In this document: piece by piece, positions 35,201 to 46,667 of the stretch
Numbering within the stretch: the first letter of the stretch is position 1
Layout of the letters: every line of letters begins with the position of its first letter
DNA from: Sanderia malayensis
Taxonomy: Eukaryota > Cnidaria > Scyphozoa > Semaeostomeae > Pelagiidae
Length of the DNA stretch: 64,000 nt
Assembly (NCBI GenBank): GCA_013076295.1
Contig: RQOL01000660.1
Location: forward strand, 2,480,001 to 2,544,000
Direction of reading: 5' to 3'
Made by a program: the position numbers and the translations under genes
The notes under the pieces: generated by a model
The model's database searches: none
Seen by the model: the letters and a program-made list of their open reading frames with translations, nothing else
Told to the model about the DNA's origin: nothing

Positions 35201-38200
35201 TGGAGGGGTTGAAAAGGGGCAATCAGTTTGGGAATTCTGAGACAAAATGTTTCGTCCAAAAGCGCCCGTCAATGGAGGTTTCAATTTAATACAGTTTATA
35301 CTCGAAGATGAACTGAAGTAATTTTGTTTTGCTTCTTCTAAAAGCCAGAGTTACAGTAGGATTTCTTTTTGGTTGTTGTTGTTGTTCGTTGTTGTTGTCG
35401 TTGAAAAATTTATTTCCAAAGCATAAAGACAACGAAGGAAACAAAAATAAAATTCCCAAGGCAGCAAAAAAGAAGAGGAGACGATAATTTATCAGCAGCA
35501 TAATTAGGTGGAAATTCAAGAAGTAGATGGATGTCATTTATTTACAACTTACGTAGTTCTTTTTTAGTTCGATGTGAGTGTATTCAATGCCTAAAACAAA
35601 TAAAAACAGTAATGATAACGATGAATTTGATTTAATGACAATGAAATGAAGTTTTATGCTAGTTTTCTCATGATACAATACAAAAAAGGAACCCTGCGGC
35701 AATGGAGTTGCATTGAAACGTATTTTTTGGACGCCAAATCACAATACAATTCAATCTACATATAAAAGAAATTAAAGGAACCAATGTCCTTCATATGTGT
35801 TAGAAAAAGTGACTTTGGTATGGAAGTTGTTTTCACAGAAAGATGCCCATGTTAAAGAATTCTAAGACAAATTTCTTTGACCGTCAAGGGAAAGTTGTCC
35901 GTTACTTGAGCTTCCACTATCTTAGTGCTAAATTGAGAATTTCAAATGCTTACTGTTATAGAAAAATGCAATAATAATGACGATTTTATGGAATCTGGGT
36001 ACGAAGGCTTAGCTTAGACTTATTACATTACGCTCCAGTGCCTCGCTCGCAACTCGCTCAAGCGAGCGAGCAAAACAAGCGAGGCACAGGGACGCAATGT
36101 AGTGAGTCTAGCCATTGCTTACCGTCATCAAGAATCGTGACAACGACACCCTTTCCCGTAATGCCTTTCTCCCAAGCTGGTAGAATATTCATGTCATGGC
36201 CTTTCATGGCTGGCTCTGTTCTGTGCTGCAAAAAGAGACAGACGCATTAAAACTACGTGAATAAAGGACATTGTTACAGTTCAGCTTCAATGCGTCACAA
36301 ACCGTGGGTAATAAAACATTTATTCAAATTGACAAAATATTTCGTTTCTAAATCGACTGATTTCTTTTGATTTCTTTAAAAGTGTAACGAAAGCCTCTCA
36401 TTCAATAAAGAGGCAATTATTTGAGCATTGGTAATAAATGGATAATAGGATATCGAGGATGAAACTTGGTGCCTGAAGCGTTAAAAATGGCCTGACAGAA
36501 AAACGTTCAATACTTTGAAGAGTGGTATATCGTGACTCAACTGTATATTACACATTGTATATTGTATATTGTATATTGTATATTGTATATTGTATATTGT
36601 ATATTCTAGCCTACACTCTTGCTCGCTACCGCGTTTTATTTAAATGAAAGAAATATTGCCACTGGAGGAGGAATAAATTATCACTGCTCTATTGTGCCAT
36701 AATGTTGGTCATTCGCATAAAGCATGTATTGTACTCTACAACAGTGTAACCAGCTATAATTCAGATATGGCAAAGTGTAATGGGTAGCAATATAACTGAC
36801 TATATTTCAAGGTATAAGCATAATAAGAAATATATATATTTCATTGTAGTATTTGCTAATTCAAATACCACATATCGCAATTAATAAACAGACACCACGG
36901 GACTGTTGTCGTGATCTGATAGATGTCATAATTTATGAATTATTTGCGTAATATTTTTAGCAATTTATTTGCGTAATATTTGGCAATTTATTTGCGTAAT
37001 ATAGGCAGTGAAAATCCGCCTATTGTGAAAAGAAACAGAAGGGAATTGTCTCTTGTATTGTTTCGAGCAGAAATATCATCTTAGGGGTTCTCAATCCCTT
37101 GGTTCTTATGTGCTGGAATTTACTGTTGCTATTTAGAAATATTAGATCTGAGAAAATAAAATAATCCTGCAGCCGTGTAATTCTGTGTATCCACTGTGTC
37201 GCAATAGGCATATAACGGAAATAAGAAAGGGCCTAGTTTTCTGTTCATAAACAATATGCTTCAAATGAACAAAATTCTTTCAAGTTGTTACATGAATTGA
37301 TTACACGTACAGATACGCAAATTTGTGTGTATGTGTGTGTCACACCTTCCAACCCCACGCAAGCATCGTTATGCGCACCATTATGGATTACAGCGCGCCA
37401 TTATGAATTACAGCGCGCCATTATGGATTGGTGCAATACTCACCAAGAACCATTGGTCCTTCCATCGACGGTCAGTGAAATGAAGTGTCGACGCGTCTCG
37501 CTTTACCCTCTTCTTGACTTTTTGTTGAACAACCAAGCTGACCTAAAACATAATATATAACATAAATATAAAAAATATAAATAACATAACATAAAATAAA
37601 TGAAAAAAAATGCTTTATAAAATCATATTAACGTGAATAACCCCCTTCACGTTGAAAGAATAACATTCTGGCACAAAAGCCGAATCAGTTTAAAAGAACG
37701 AATGCTTTGGCTCTTTTTACCACGACTTTCATTAAATGGGTGGGAGGGATAGAAAGTTGATTATTGTGGAGTTGTTATTACTGAGATTCAACACACATTG
37801 ACGTGAGGGTCTTTGATAAACAAAATGATCATTACCCTGGAGTCCCGTTCCAGAATGACATTTCTCAGCAGCGTGGATCTTCTGTGTCTCTTTGGCACTG
37901 CACGATGCGTGAAAAAGTAAACATCTTTCAGCATGCCAACCTAAAAGAGCAAGCAGGCAAACGTAAATAGCGTGCGCGTTACGTGAGCACAACTACAGCT
38001 GACGACATTGTAAACAAAACATAATAAGATATCATCGTGAGAGAATGAGATATGATCGTGAGAGATACATACATGTCCCAAGAAGAAGTAGCTGTAATAG
38101 TGGACAAGACTCTTGGGACACTAACAACGTTCGCAACATTGATAATAAAGAAATTGACATATTTTTAGGGGGAGCTAGGGGGGGTAAATAAAGCCCACAA

Positions 38201-41200
38201 AAAACGTTTTAGGGTTGATAGCCTTTTTTAAACAAAGTATCAAAAGGACATTTGTCCACAATTGTACATGGGTTTTTACAGTTGTTCTGGAGTCTTGATC
38301 AGTTCTAGTTATTCAGTTTTGCTCAAACTCAACTTTTAGGCTCGCAAAGTTTGACTTTAATTTGATATTATTTTCTTCACTTTCTGGATAATACAGTGGA
38401 ATAAAAGCCATCTGTCGCGAGTCACCTCAAGGTTCCTTTGATTTATTGAGGTTTACATAGCTGTACGAGTAATCAATGCAGATATATGCAAGACCTGTGC
38501 ATCGGCATCATCATAATCATAATCATAATCACGCTGATCAGTCTCTCTTTCATTATCTTCGTGCTCCCTTGAAGAGGGTGACGAATTTCTTTTAACAAAC
38601 GCCGGGATCCCTTGAGTGAACCCATTTTCCCATCTATAAAAGGTCTGATGGCTGAAAGCCAGTGAGAAAGTGTAGGAAAATAAACAGGAAACGAGGATTG
38701 AAAAAGATTTATTACGCTTACAAAAGACCCCACAAGCAAGCTTTCAGCTCAGTTCCCACAGAGTAAGAAAATATTTCAGTCACGAAATACATAATTGTGC
38801 TGCATATTGCGCTGCATGTGGAGATGAAACATTCATGCCACTGTCGAGCAAAGGTCAGGCAAAGACACAAATTACTCTCGTTCTTCTCAAAACTAATAAA
38901 AACGCGTTTAGCTAAGTGTTTAAAAGCTCTCCTAATGAAAATTATTCTCTATATTATCTTGTTCAGGAATCTGAAACGCAGTCATTTATATGGAGATATA
39001 TATATCAAAACCTTTGTAATAGGTTCGAGCCTCTCCTTCAAGTAAATTTTGGCATTTCTCTGTGAACAAATACAAGCCCCTGATGAATTCTCCAAATAAC
39101 GTTGGATGCATTCTCCAATTCAATGGCTTTTGGTACATTATCTCGTCATTCTACAGTGCCTTGGTACATCTAGCTACTATTTTCTAATTACTTAAGGCAT
39201 ACAGAGATTTCTTCCTTCGGTAACCTTGGGACATAGCTACATCGGACATGACATACATATAGCTACATCCATTTGCTCGGTAGCCTTAAATTTCGCATTC
39301 AAAAGTTCAATTGTTCATATTCCTAAGAAGTCTCCAATCCAATACACAAAATTCCACAAGGCTTTGCCGAACACAGGTTTACACATATACGTATGTATTG
39401 TGTATATATAATATCGTAACTGTATGTGGTCAGGGACGTTGGTTTAGTGTGGCTTTGTGGGCGATCGTTGTGAATTTGAAGATGGCAGAATGAAATTAGA
39501 ATCGACCATTGAAACAGCTTTCGTCGTCCTTTGCTGATTAGCCCCGAATATCGAATGTCAAATGTTCGGATTTGAGGGAGAAATCGGATAAGCATCCACC
39601 TGAAACTTGAACAAGTTGAGCACCATAAAGTAACGCGAAGCCTGTTCTACTTAAATACATAAAGAGGTCGAGGTCAAACTCTGAAGTAAACATCAAGCCA
39701 GCCAAATAAACTACGATATGTGCGAAAGTGTGAGCTACCCTAAGCCAACTACATTACGCTACAACAATTTGAAGGGGAGTTAACTTATCAAGGTTAAGCC
39801 TTATGTGATGCGACGAAACATATTTTCAACAGAGAGCAAGCAATTAGCTAATAGTCTCTTTCATTGGCTCATTCATTCATTCATAAGTGCGTTACATGTT
39901 GCATCTCCAACGAATGCTACATGCTTTATTTTATGACATTGAAAGATCTTATTGAATTAAACCAAATTATATACCGTGAAGCAGTTCTCGGGACCAGATT
40001 ACTGCTTTACCGTTCACGGGGAGGGGGGATTCTATGCCCAGATTAGGGGGCTATGCAAGGACTCCATATATGGAAAGCATCTGTATGAAGTTCTGAAGTC
40101 GTTAAAGTCAAACTGAAGATCAACCGATCACTGTCCTCAGTTTCAAGGGCACTTAAACTTACATACCAATTACAATGTGAGTTAAATTCCTTATCTTCCC
40201 CTATTTTGACTTTCTATTTGAGATAGATACCCCCCCCCCCTATCTTGACGGTTCGAAAACTCACCAACTGGAACAAATGTCACATTCCCTTGGGGCTGGG
40301 TAACTGCACGTGAAAGCCAGCGCATTTGGTAATCGATTTGGGGTGACCACATACGTCCCATTCATCATCAATTCATTCATTTAATTTGACCTGTCAAAAT
40401 TTACTTTTGTATCTGTCTGTTGATCATTAAGCAGCCAAGCGGTACTGTTTTGTGCTATCAAAATCACAGCACAATGGCTCATGTGTTGACGAGTATTATA
40501 TCACCAAGCACACTTTCGTTGATTGCAATTATTTTATCAACAACACGAAATATTTGCCTAGGGGTGTTTGAAGTTCGAGTTCGCCGGGATTTTAACACAC
40601 ACAGCTCGAACTTTTCAGGATGTGCATTTGTTTCAAAATTTATCAAAACTTTAGCTGTACCCCCTTAACAAACACAATTTTAGCTTGACCCATTCAGATA
40701 CACCTTGCGAATTGACTGTTTTAATACACATTCTTGAAGGGTATTCAGAGATAAAAATATACACAAATATTAATAAAATGATGCAAAATTTGGAGAATTT
40801 TAGTTGAACGGAAACTTTTTTGAAAGACCACGACATCATATCTGGTTGTTTGTGAAGTGCAAATGACACGCCGCTGAGTCAGCTTGATAATAAAACCCGT
40901 GTCCTTCCGAATTTATGCAGATGATAATAATTAAAACGGTGTTTCACAGTATGCAAAGGAAGAGAGAATTAGATTTATTCATCTTCAACTGAAAAATCAA
41001 AACGAAAATATCCATTCTTGAGAAACTTACAGAAAATTGATTTCACACCGGCCTGAGGTTTATACTTTTGATTGGAAAAATAAGCTTCGTTACTTGTCGA
41101 AATAAATAAGATTTTATTGAGATAAAAATAAATAAGATAAAAAAAAATTTTATTTCAGCAGTATTACGTGATGGTAAATTACTAATTACACATCAGCAGA

Positions 41201-42077
41201 AAAGTATCGAAGCCAAATAAACTGTCAAATTAAAATAACAAAACAAAAGAATACACAGGAAGAAAATCAAAATTTTCGTCACGGACAAGAAATGTTTACT
41301 TCTGAAGAGACGAAAATGACAAATATTTATTTGGCGGAAGAGCATGAAGGAAAATTCATTAAAATTCGAAAATAAAAAATATCGTTGCAACAGGAATCTG
41401 GCTTTATAAAACAATTCATAGCAAGCTGATACTTTGATGTGGTTGAGAAACACAAGTATACATACACCACAAACTCGGCCTGAAAACTATAGGTGGTGGA
41501 CTCGGTGCAACAAGCCAAGGGCAAAACAGATTTTTTAAACACATTCATTTCAAACTCCACAGGGCAAACACAATACCTTCAAATATCTAATACAACCAAA
41601 CAACGCTGGAAATTACACGAGTTTAATTTTTGAACGATGTCAACGGCAGATATCTTCAATACCTCACCTCATGCAAACATTTGATATTTAGGAAAATGGT
41701 ATAATACTTTACTTGCACAGTCGAGACCGTTACAATATTTAATTTCTCTAACTGCTTCAATCGTACAAAACAATGACAAGTAACACGAAAATTTTAAACT
41801 TTATTGTACGGACATAATTAGTGCTACTTAGCACAAAGGACTATTATTTTTCACTCAAATAATTATAAAATCAAAAACAAAAACTTACCGGTCCAACATT
41901 TCTGAAACCATGTTCGCGTGCTACTTCATTGGCAAGTTCTAAGCCACCTTCCATGTAAACAGCCCATTGGTTGGCATAGACATCTTGCGAAAGAACAGCG
42001 TTGGAATTCAAAAGCGCACCGAAAATACTGAAGAAAATAAATACCAAACGTAGTAAAATACGCCAGTTCAACTCCAT
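22233..42077 (-). CDS. PCSK5: PC5/6-like proprotein convertase with expanded furin-like repeats
   Basis: Nineteen minus-strand exons: 42077-41889, 37940-37836, 37542-37444, 36225-36123, 35590-35553, 35105-35032, 34925-34837, 34571-34399, 34263-34048, 33690-33590, 33188-32967, 32504-32218, 31803-31589, 30190-30019, 29713-29240, 28860-28524, 27832-27609, 27280-26600, 26200-22233. All phases close, giving 2588 residues. Order: signal peptide (1-30), prodomain with an internal basic site (KRHRRS) and the activation site RVKR113-D, then the subtilisin/kexin catalytic domain. Catalytic residues are Asp164 (TILDDG), His204 (QHGTRC), Asn305 (ASGNGG) and Ser379 (HTGTSVAAP). A P domain follows to about 590, then about 38 cysteine-rich furin-like repeats, a transmembrane helix near 2528-2547 and a 41-residue tail. 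It should cleave secretory precursors after basic motifs while anchored in the membrane, like PC5B. Human PC5B has about 1860 residues and 22 repeats. Orthology to PC5 rather than PACE4 is not certain. Confidence 0.92.
28985..29216. repeat. Low-complexity (TATAG/CATAG)n tract
   Basis: About 230 bp of degenerate 5-bp units (tatag, catag) in the intron between convertase exons 15 and 16. The open frames over it are artefacts of the repeat. Confidence 0.85.
29760..29930. repeat. 'Cgctatctcgaa' inverted-repeat family, copy 1
   Basis: It starts 'ttgacatccgctatctcgag' and ends 'gttcgagatagcagatgaca', inverted relative to each other, in a convertase intron. Related copies lie at 33745-33930, 54812-54972 and 60082-60250. 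Confidence 0.55.
30595..31034. mobile_element. MITE with TTTAAAGGTAGAAA terminal repeats
   Basis: The left end is 'ctttaaaggtagaaactttc' and the right end 'cgcgaaaatttctacctttaaag', an inverted repeat with one spacer difference. The interior has more copies of 'aaactttcgcgaatt'. It is about 440 bp, non-coding, in a convertase intron. Just before it, a 34-bp segment ('ctatgtactctatgtacatc') is duplicated at 30538-30600. Confidence 0.7.
31198..31290 (+). repeat. Tandem duplication with a unit of about 57 bp
   Basis: 'ttttgctgtttaatctcaaa' and the following 'ctatcc.tttacaaaact' occur twice in tandem inside a convertase intron. Confidence 0.75.
31971..32154. repeat. Minisatellite in a convertase intron
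   Basis: About six to seven units of 'tttgctatcttaagattgga' plus a variable spacer ('tatatgactga', 'tgtctgattga'), in the intron between exons 12 and 13. Confidence 0.85.
32576..32940. repeat. Purine-rich low-complexity intron sequence
   Basis: The plus strand is almost only A and G for about 360 bp, in the intron between exons 11 and 12. Minus-strand open frames of Ser/Phe/Leu residues here are compositional artefacts. Confidence 0.8.
33745..33930. repeat. 'Cgctatctcgaa'-type inverted-repeat family, copy 2
   Basis: It starts 'acagtcacctctcgctaatt' and ends 'gagctatgcagatttgactg', with internal 'gttcgaatta' repeats, in the intron between convertase exons 9 and 10. Confidence 0.55.
36015..36115. 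repeat. Imperfect palindrome of about 100 bp
   Basis: 'ttattacattacgctccagt' followed by 'gcctcgctcgcaactcgctc' pairs with the downstream 'aagcgaggcacagggacgca' and 'atgtagtga'. It lies right next to convertase exon 4. Confidence 0.6.
36554..36606 (+). repeat. (TATTGTA)n microsatellite
   Basis: About seven copies of a 7-bp unit in a convertase intron. Confidence 0.85.
37941..41888 (-). other. First intron of the convertase gene
   Basis: This is the longest intron of the gene (about 3.9 kb), between the signal-peptide exon and prodomain exon 2. It has a donor CCG|GTAAGT and an acceptor ctcttttag. I see no gene or intact element inside it. Confidence 0.6.
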
Positions 42078-43416
42078 AACTGTTCTGTTCAGTTCACGAG
42101 AGAAAGATGAATGCCCAATATGATGATAAATTCTAATTCAATATTCTATTCTTGTCTCCAATCCACAATCCACCTGAAAACATTCGATAATGCGATCTAC
42201 CAATAAACTCTAATGCACCGCAAATATTAATAAATATGATAACATAAAAGTAATGATAACTGAGCTTGTACTTCTTTCATTGTATATACAGTATACAATG
42301 TATATAGCATATGAACAAAATCCCAAAGTCAAACTGGCCTACGTTCTGTAACAGTGATGTTAGAATCAGATTGTTGTTTCTCAACGAGAATGATTTGCGT
42401 AGCGCGGTGGCGTGCTGCACTTTTTCAACTTATGAAGCCACTTCATAGTCGGAAGTAAATGAAAAACGTCAATCAACAAAGCTAAGACAATGCGTCAGTG
42501 TTTTGTGGGCTTCCGCTTGGCCCCAAATCGAAAAGACTGGCGTCAACTGACTTCTCGTTCCCCCGGGTGTTTGAAAACATTATGATAACTTCTTGTCATC
42601 ATCATACAGAGAATTTCATCATAATTATCTTGTGATAATTAACATCAAATTCACAGTCACTATCATCTCAAACATAATCATAATCATAGTAACCATAATA
42701 ATCATAATCAAAATCATAATCACAACTTAATCAACGTTCAAAATCATAATCACGTTGATAACAATTATATTTATCATAATAATCAAAGTAATCAAAATAA
42801 AATCTTGTCATAATCATAAACTTGTCGTGATTAAAATCATTACAGTACATTTTCAGTTTTCTTTAGTTTTTGACGGACAAAGATAATTCAGAATCTATCA
42901 GCAAAGTAGACCACAATATCAATCCGAATCAGTAATACATCTTATCTCACGTGCAGCTGTAATTATGTGCAACTTTACTCTCTCCGGCTCTCTCCATTGT
43001 CGTAGCGATGCGACAAATGCCGTATTATCTGATCCTGATCAATGATAAAGTTTGTTGTATTGTCTCCAGTCCAACACTTCGCAGGATAAATTAGTACATA
43101 AAAGAAGCCTTGTGTTAAGCCAATCGGAAATCCACTCCTCTATCTCCAAGGATACACATTATTGGAATTTGACTTTGAACAATTTGACCAATTATGTATT
43201 GTTCGATTGATTGAGAGAGGCTCAGGGTCTCAAGAAGGCAATGAAAAATAATACATTGCCCGGATTTCTTTGAAGTTTTATTGACTTTAGGGTGTTTTTA
43301 ACTTTGCGGCACTCTGTGCCCTAAATATTGGTACTTTGTCGATGGTTGTGTGATTGTGGCTATTAATGAAATCCATTGTGTATAATGACCGTACATATAC
43401 TACACAAATTGCCATA
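42078..43416. other. Intergenic region with the convertase promoter side
   Basis: Sequence upstream of the convertase ATG. About 42590-42850 is rich in 'aatcataatcataa' units. No TATA box stands out, and no gene was seen. Confidence 0.5.
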
Positions 43417-43420
43417 AAGC

Positions 43421-44217
43421 TGTGCTGATTAACAAGTATCGAAAGTTCCAGCACGGCGGCGGGTGCGAGTCGACATGATGCTAAAGGGGAGTGCGGGAAG
43501 AAACCCACGTAATAGCCTCGTTACAAAGAAATTTGGTGCACAGACAAGCACGAACTGTCGAATTCGGACCAAAAAACTGTAGCAAATTGGGACGAATCTT
43601 GCTGTTATTGTTTACTTTTATAATTAATTATTATAATCATTTGTATTACGTAGTTGGGTAATTCCCAAGTAAAGTATATAAATAGGGGTGCTTGCTCCCC
43701 TATAGCAGGCTTTTGTTTTTATTGAAATATATATATCGCATCATTCAGTTGCTGAGAACTGAAAATAGTTACTTCACAAAAAGTGTTTGTTTTGTGAGAG
43801 TTTACTGCGGATAACTGTCAACAAAAGATATTAACGCGGCCAAGAGAAAAGAGAGAAAGATAAAGTCACGGATACATCAGAGGTATCGTGAAATTTATGT
43901 TTGCTCGTGCGTAAGGCGTTAAGTGGCGTTGAAATTGAAGACCAATTGAGGGTCTAACTGTTCGAATCACGTATATTAGTGTATTTTAAGCCTTTGATAT
44001 ATTTTATTACCGTTCGTAGCATTTTTACTTGTTAAAGACATTGTTGAGACAATCAGTAAGCCTTTTGTTTGCTGTAATTGTATTGGATTTGCCTCGTCCT
44101 TTCTCGTAGTAGGTTAAGGTAATCAGGGAATTTATCCTACGTTGTTTTATTTTAATTCACGTATATACAGTCTCCTTGAGTTATCGGACAGAGTGTTTTA
44201 CCTTAAGATTCCCGACA
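43421..44217 (+). repeat. Left LTR
   Basis: 797 bp, TGTGCTGATT to TTCCCGACA. A core promoter, TATATAAATA at 43675-43684, is followed by a small hairpin (aggggtgcttgctcccct), so transcription probably starts near 43705. Confidence 0.93.
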
Positions 44218-44224
44218 CTTTGAG

Positions 44225-44242
44225 TGGTCCACCGAGCCGGAT
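44225..44242 (+). other. Primer-binding site
   Basis: TGGTCCACCGAGCCGGAT begins with TGG, complementary to a tRNA CCA end, 7 bp after the LTR. The implied tRNA 3' end (..CCGGCTCGGTGGACCA) resembles a tRNA-Tyr, but the host tRNA sequence is needed to confirm this. Confidence 0.6.
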
Positions 44243-44337
44243 GGTGTCGCAGTAAAGAATTATTGAGTATTGAGTAACAATATTTAAGTGCAAAGTTCGA
44301 AGTATACAATTAGCGAGAAAAAGGACGATAAGAAAAA

Positions 44338-46656
44338 ATGTCTCAACAAGAAATAGGGCAAGGATATCTTTCAGAAAACGAGGAAAGAATCGAAGCAGCC
44401 CAGCAAGTTCTAGAAATGTCGGCAATAAGAGCATTTGGCACGCAATCGCCATGGGACGTCCAGAGGTGTGACGTCAATCAGCGGGATATCGGCCCGGAGA
44501 AAGAAATCGTCTCTGAAGTTCGTGCAGTGACGAACGAAAGGATTCGAAGCCAGAGCCGATCCGTACAGAGCGTAGATTCTGAAATCAGGTTCAGAAGCCC
44601 GGTTCCACCGAGGGAACGAAGACCCGAGAGCGGTTCCAGAAGCCTGGTTCCACCGAGGGAACGAAGACCCGAGAGCGGTTTCGGAAGCCCGGTTCCACTG
44701 ACGGAACGAAGACCCGAGAGCGGCCTCAGAGCCCCGGTTCCACTGAGGGAACCCAGATCAGAAGTGACGGATGCAGGGCGGGATGCCCTCATTGGTACAA
44801 CACGGATGATGGCCAGAGCCTATCAACAAAGCCCCTACCCCCCAGCCCCGCTGTGGAGGCCAATGATTGATGAGCAGGCGATGACATGCATGCCGTTAGC
44901 CCCTGGACCGTATAGCCTACAGACGTCAGGGGCACCCAGCACGGTGCAGTGGCCTTGGGCCACCAATGTAGCCTCGTCTGGGATGGTGCATTGTGGACGT
45001 ATGACCCCCCAACCACCACTGAAGCCCACCTGGTACACCCAACCAGGGGTGTACATCAGCTCCACTGCCCATCAGGGGCAGCAACCCGCAGCACCGGCCT
45101 CCATCGTCCACGAACAAGGAGACATGCCTCGATTCAGCACAAACATGGCAACGAGGCCATCGAACATGCCAACTCTGTCAAGGCTTGGAGCAACCATGGA
45201 ACAATCGAGTCATCTCAGTGAAGCTGAGGATGATCGAGAAATAGCTAAATGCCTCTTGCAACGCATAATAGCCAGCATTGACTGGCAAGAGGAAGACATT
45301 GAGCGTCTTCAACAAAAGCAAGAGGCATTGAAAAGAGCCAATGCACGTTTGGAAGAAGCGACAAAAGAGCTAGAGAGACAGCAGAAACGTGCTGGTCTCA
45401 GTGTCGCTGAACGGTTGCAAAGGCTCGTAGAGTTTGAAGAAGATAGCTCCAGGGCCACAACAGCAATGAGAAGAATGAAGAAATTGCTGAACCGAGGGGA
45501 GAAACAAACAGAGAAAGTGAGCCAGCAAACAAGCTCAACTATCAGACTCCCGAAGATGGAGCTGAAAACGTTTGATGGAAGTGTTCTAAAATGGCATGAG
45601 TTTTGGGAATGCTTCGAGCATGGGGTTCACAATCAGGTGAACCTGCCTGAGCACCAGAAGCTGCAGTATTTAAAGAGTAGCCTGAGGGGTGCAGCGTTCG
45701 TGGCCATTTCAGATTTGGAAATGAAGGCTGAGCACTATCAAGTGGCAGTAGGTCTTCTTAAAAATAGATATGGCCACAAGAATGTTTTGAGAAAGGCGCA
45801 CCTGGATGGATTGGAGAAATTGACTGCAGTGAACAGTACCTACGAGGTGGCTAAGTTGAAGAGACTGTATGAAGAGCTTGAGTGTCACTACAAAGCTCTT
45901 GTAGCTATTGATGTAAAGCCTTCAGAATATGAAGCAACCATAGTTCCGAAGGTATTAAGCAAATGTCCGATGCAAGTCAGAATAAAGCTGACAGAAGGAA
46001 AGGAAGAGAACGAAGACATTCGTATGGAAGAACTAGTGAATGGTCTTCGTAGAACGGTGAAAGTTCTAGAGAAATGTGGAGCAAGAGACAAAAGTCTGCA
46101 GGCAGAAGATGAGCGGCTATGTGACGAGCGAGATAGCCAAGAAGCATCATGGTGCGAGAACAGCACACCCAGTACTGCAACATTGCTGTCAACAGATGCT
46201 GAAAATACTAGATGCGACTTCTGTCTAGGCCCGCATCAATCTTTCGAGTGTCAGAAGTACGTCACTGCGAAAGAAAGAATGGATGTACTGAAGAGGTACA
46301 GAAGATGTTATAGATGCTTGCAGAAAGGCCACGTGATCAGGTCATGTGCAGTTAGGGAGAACTGCAAGAAGTGTAAACAAAGTTACCACCACGAGGCACT
46401 GTGCAAAGAGCAAGCAGAAGAGAAGAGCATAACAGAACCGACTGGCCTATGGAAGGAATCGAGTCCAACGGCAGCGGTGATACTGAAGGTATTAACGGAG
46501 AATGGCGCAACGAAGGCGCACGAAGCGAATGAGCCAGCGATAGAAGCTGAGAAAGACAAGCAACGAGCTGTTGAGAGACAACCAGAAGCAGCCGGGAACT
46601 CAACAAAGCAAATCAGCACAATCTCAGAGTGGGTTAATCGCGACTGGTCGGATTAA
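44338..46656 (+). CDS. BEL/Pao-type gag protein
   Basis: 772 residues. The N-terminal 300 are low-complexity and rich in Pro/Arg/Ser. Residues about 84-142 (44587-44763) are four tandem copies of a 16-18-residue unit with the core PVPPRERRPESG. A coiled-coil-like segment follows (about 305-390). Next comes the DUF1759-type capsid region of BEL/Pao gags (IRLPKMELKTFDG, WHEFWECFEHGVHN, KLQYLKSSLRGAA, LLKNRYGH). Three zinc knuckles follow near 625-690: CX2CX3HX4C (CDFCLGPHQSFEC), then two CX2CX4HX4C (CYRCLQKGHVIRSC and CKKCKQSYHHEALC). It should form the particle that packages the element RNA. The stop codon falls 11 bp before the right LTR, so nothing else is encoded. Confidence 0.92.
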   Translation: MSQQEIGQGYLSENEERIEAAQQVLEMSAIRAFGTQSPWDVQRCDVNQRDIGPEKEIVSEVRAVTNERIRSQSRSVQSVDSEIRFRSPVPPRERRPESGSRSLVPPRERRPESGFGSPVPLTERRPESGLRAPVPLREPRSEVTDAGRDALIGTTRMMARAYQQSPYPPAPLWRPMIDEQAMTCMPLAPGPYSLQTSGAPSTVQWPWATNVASSGMVHCGRMTPQPPLKPTWYTQPGVYISSTAHQGQQPAAPASIVHEQGDMPRFSTNMATRPSNMPTLSRLGATMEQSSHLSEAEDDREIAKCLLQRIIASIDWQEEDIERLQQKQEALKRANARLEEATKELERQQKRAGLSVAERLQRLVEFEEDSSRATTAMRRMKKLLNRGEKQTEKVSQQTSSTIRLPKMELKTFDGSVLKWHEFWECFEHGVHNQVNLPEHQKLQYLKSSLRGAAFVAISDLEMKAEHYQVAVGLLKNRYGHKNVLRKAHLDGLEKLTAVNSTYEVAKLKRLYEELECHYKALVAIDVKPSEYEATIVPKVLSKCPMQVRIKLTEGKEENEDIRMEELVNGLRRTVKVLEKCGARDKSLQAEDERLCDERDSQEASWCENSTPSTATLLSTDAENTRCDFCLGPHQSFECQKYVTAKERMDVLKRYRRCYRCLQKGHVIRSCAVRENCKKCKQSYHHEALCKEQAEEKSITEPTGLWKESSPTAAVILKVLTENGATKAHEANEPAIEAEKDKQRAVERQPEAAGNSTKQISTISEWVNRDWSD

Positions 46657-46667
46657 CGAGGGGAGTG

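Noticed and set aside
36541..36610. Possible CRISPR-like array in the short direct repeats
   Set aside because: It is a simple 7-bp microsatellite with no spacers, in a eukaryotic intron.
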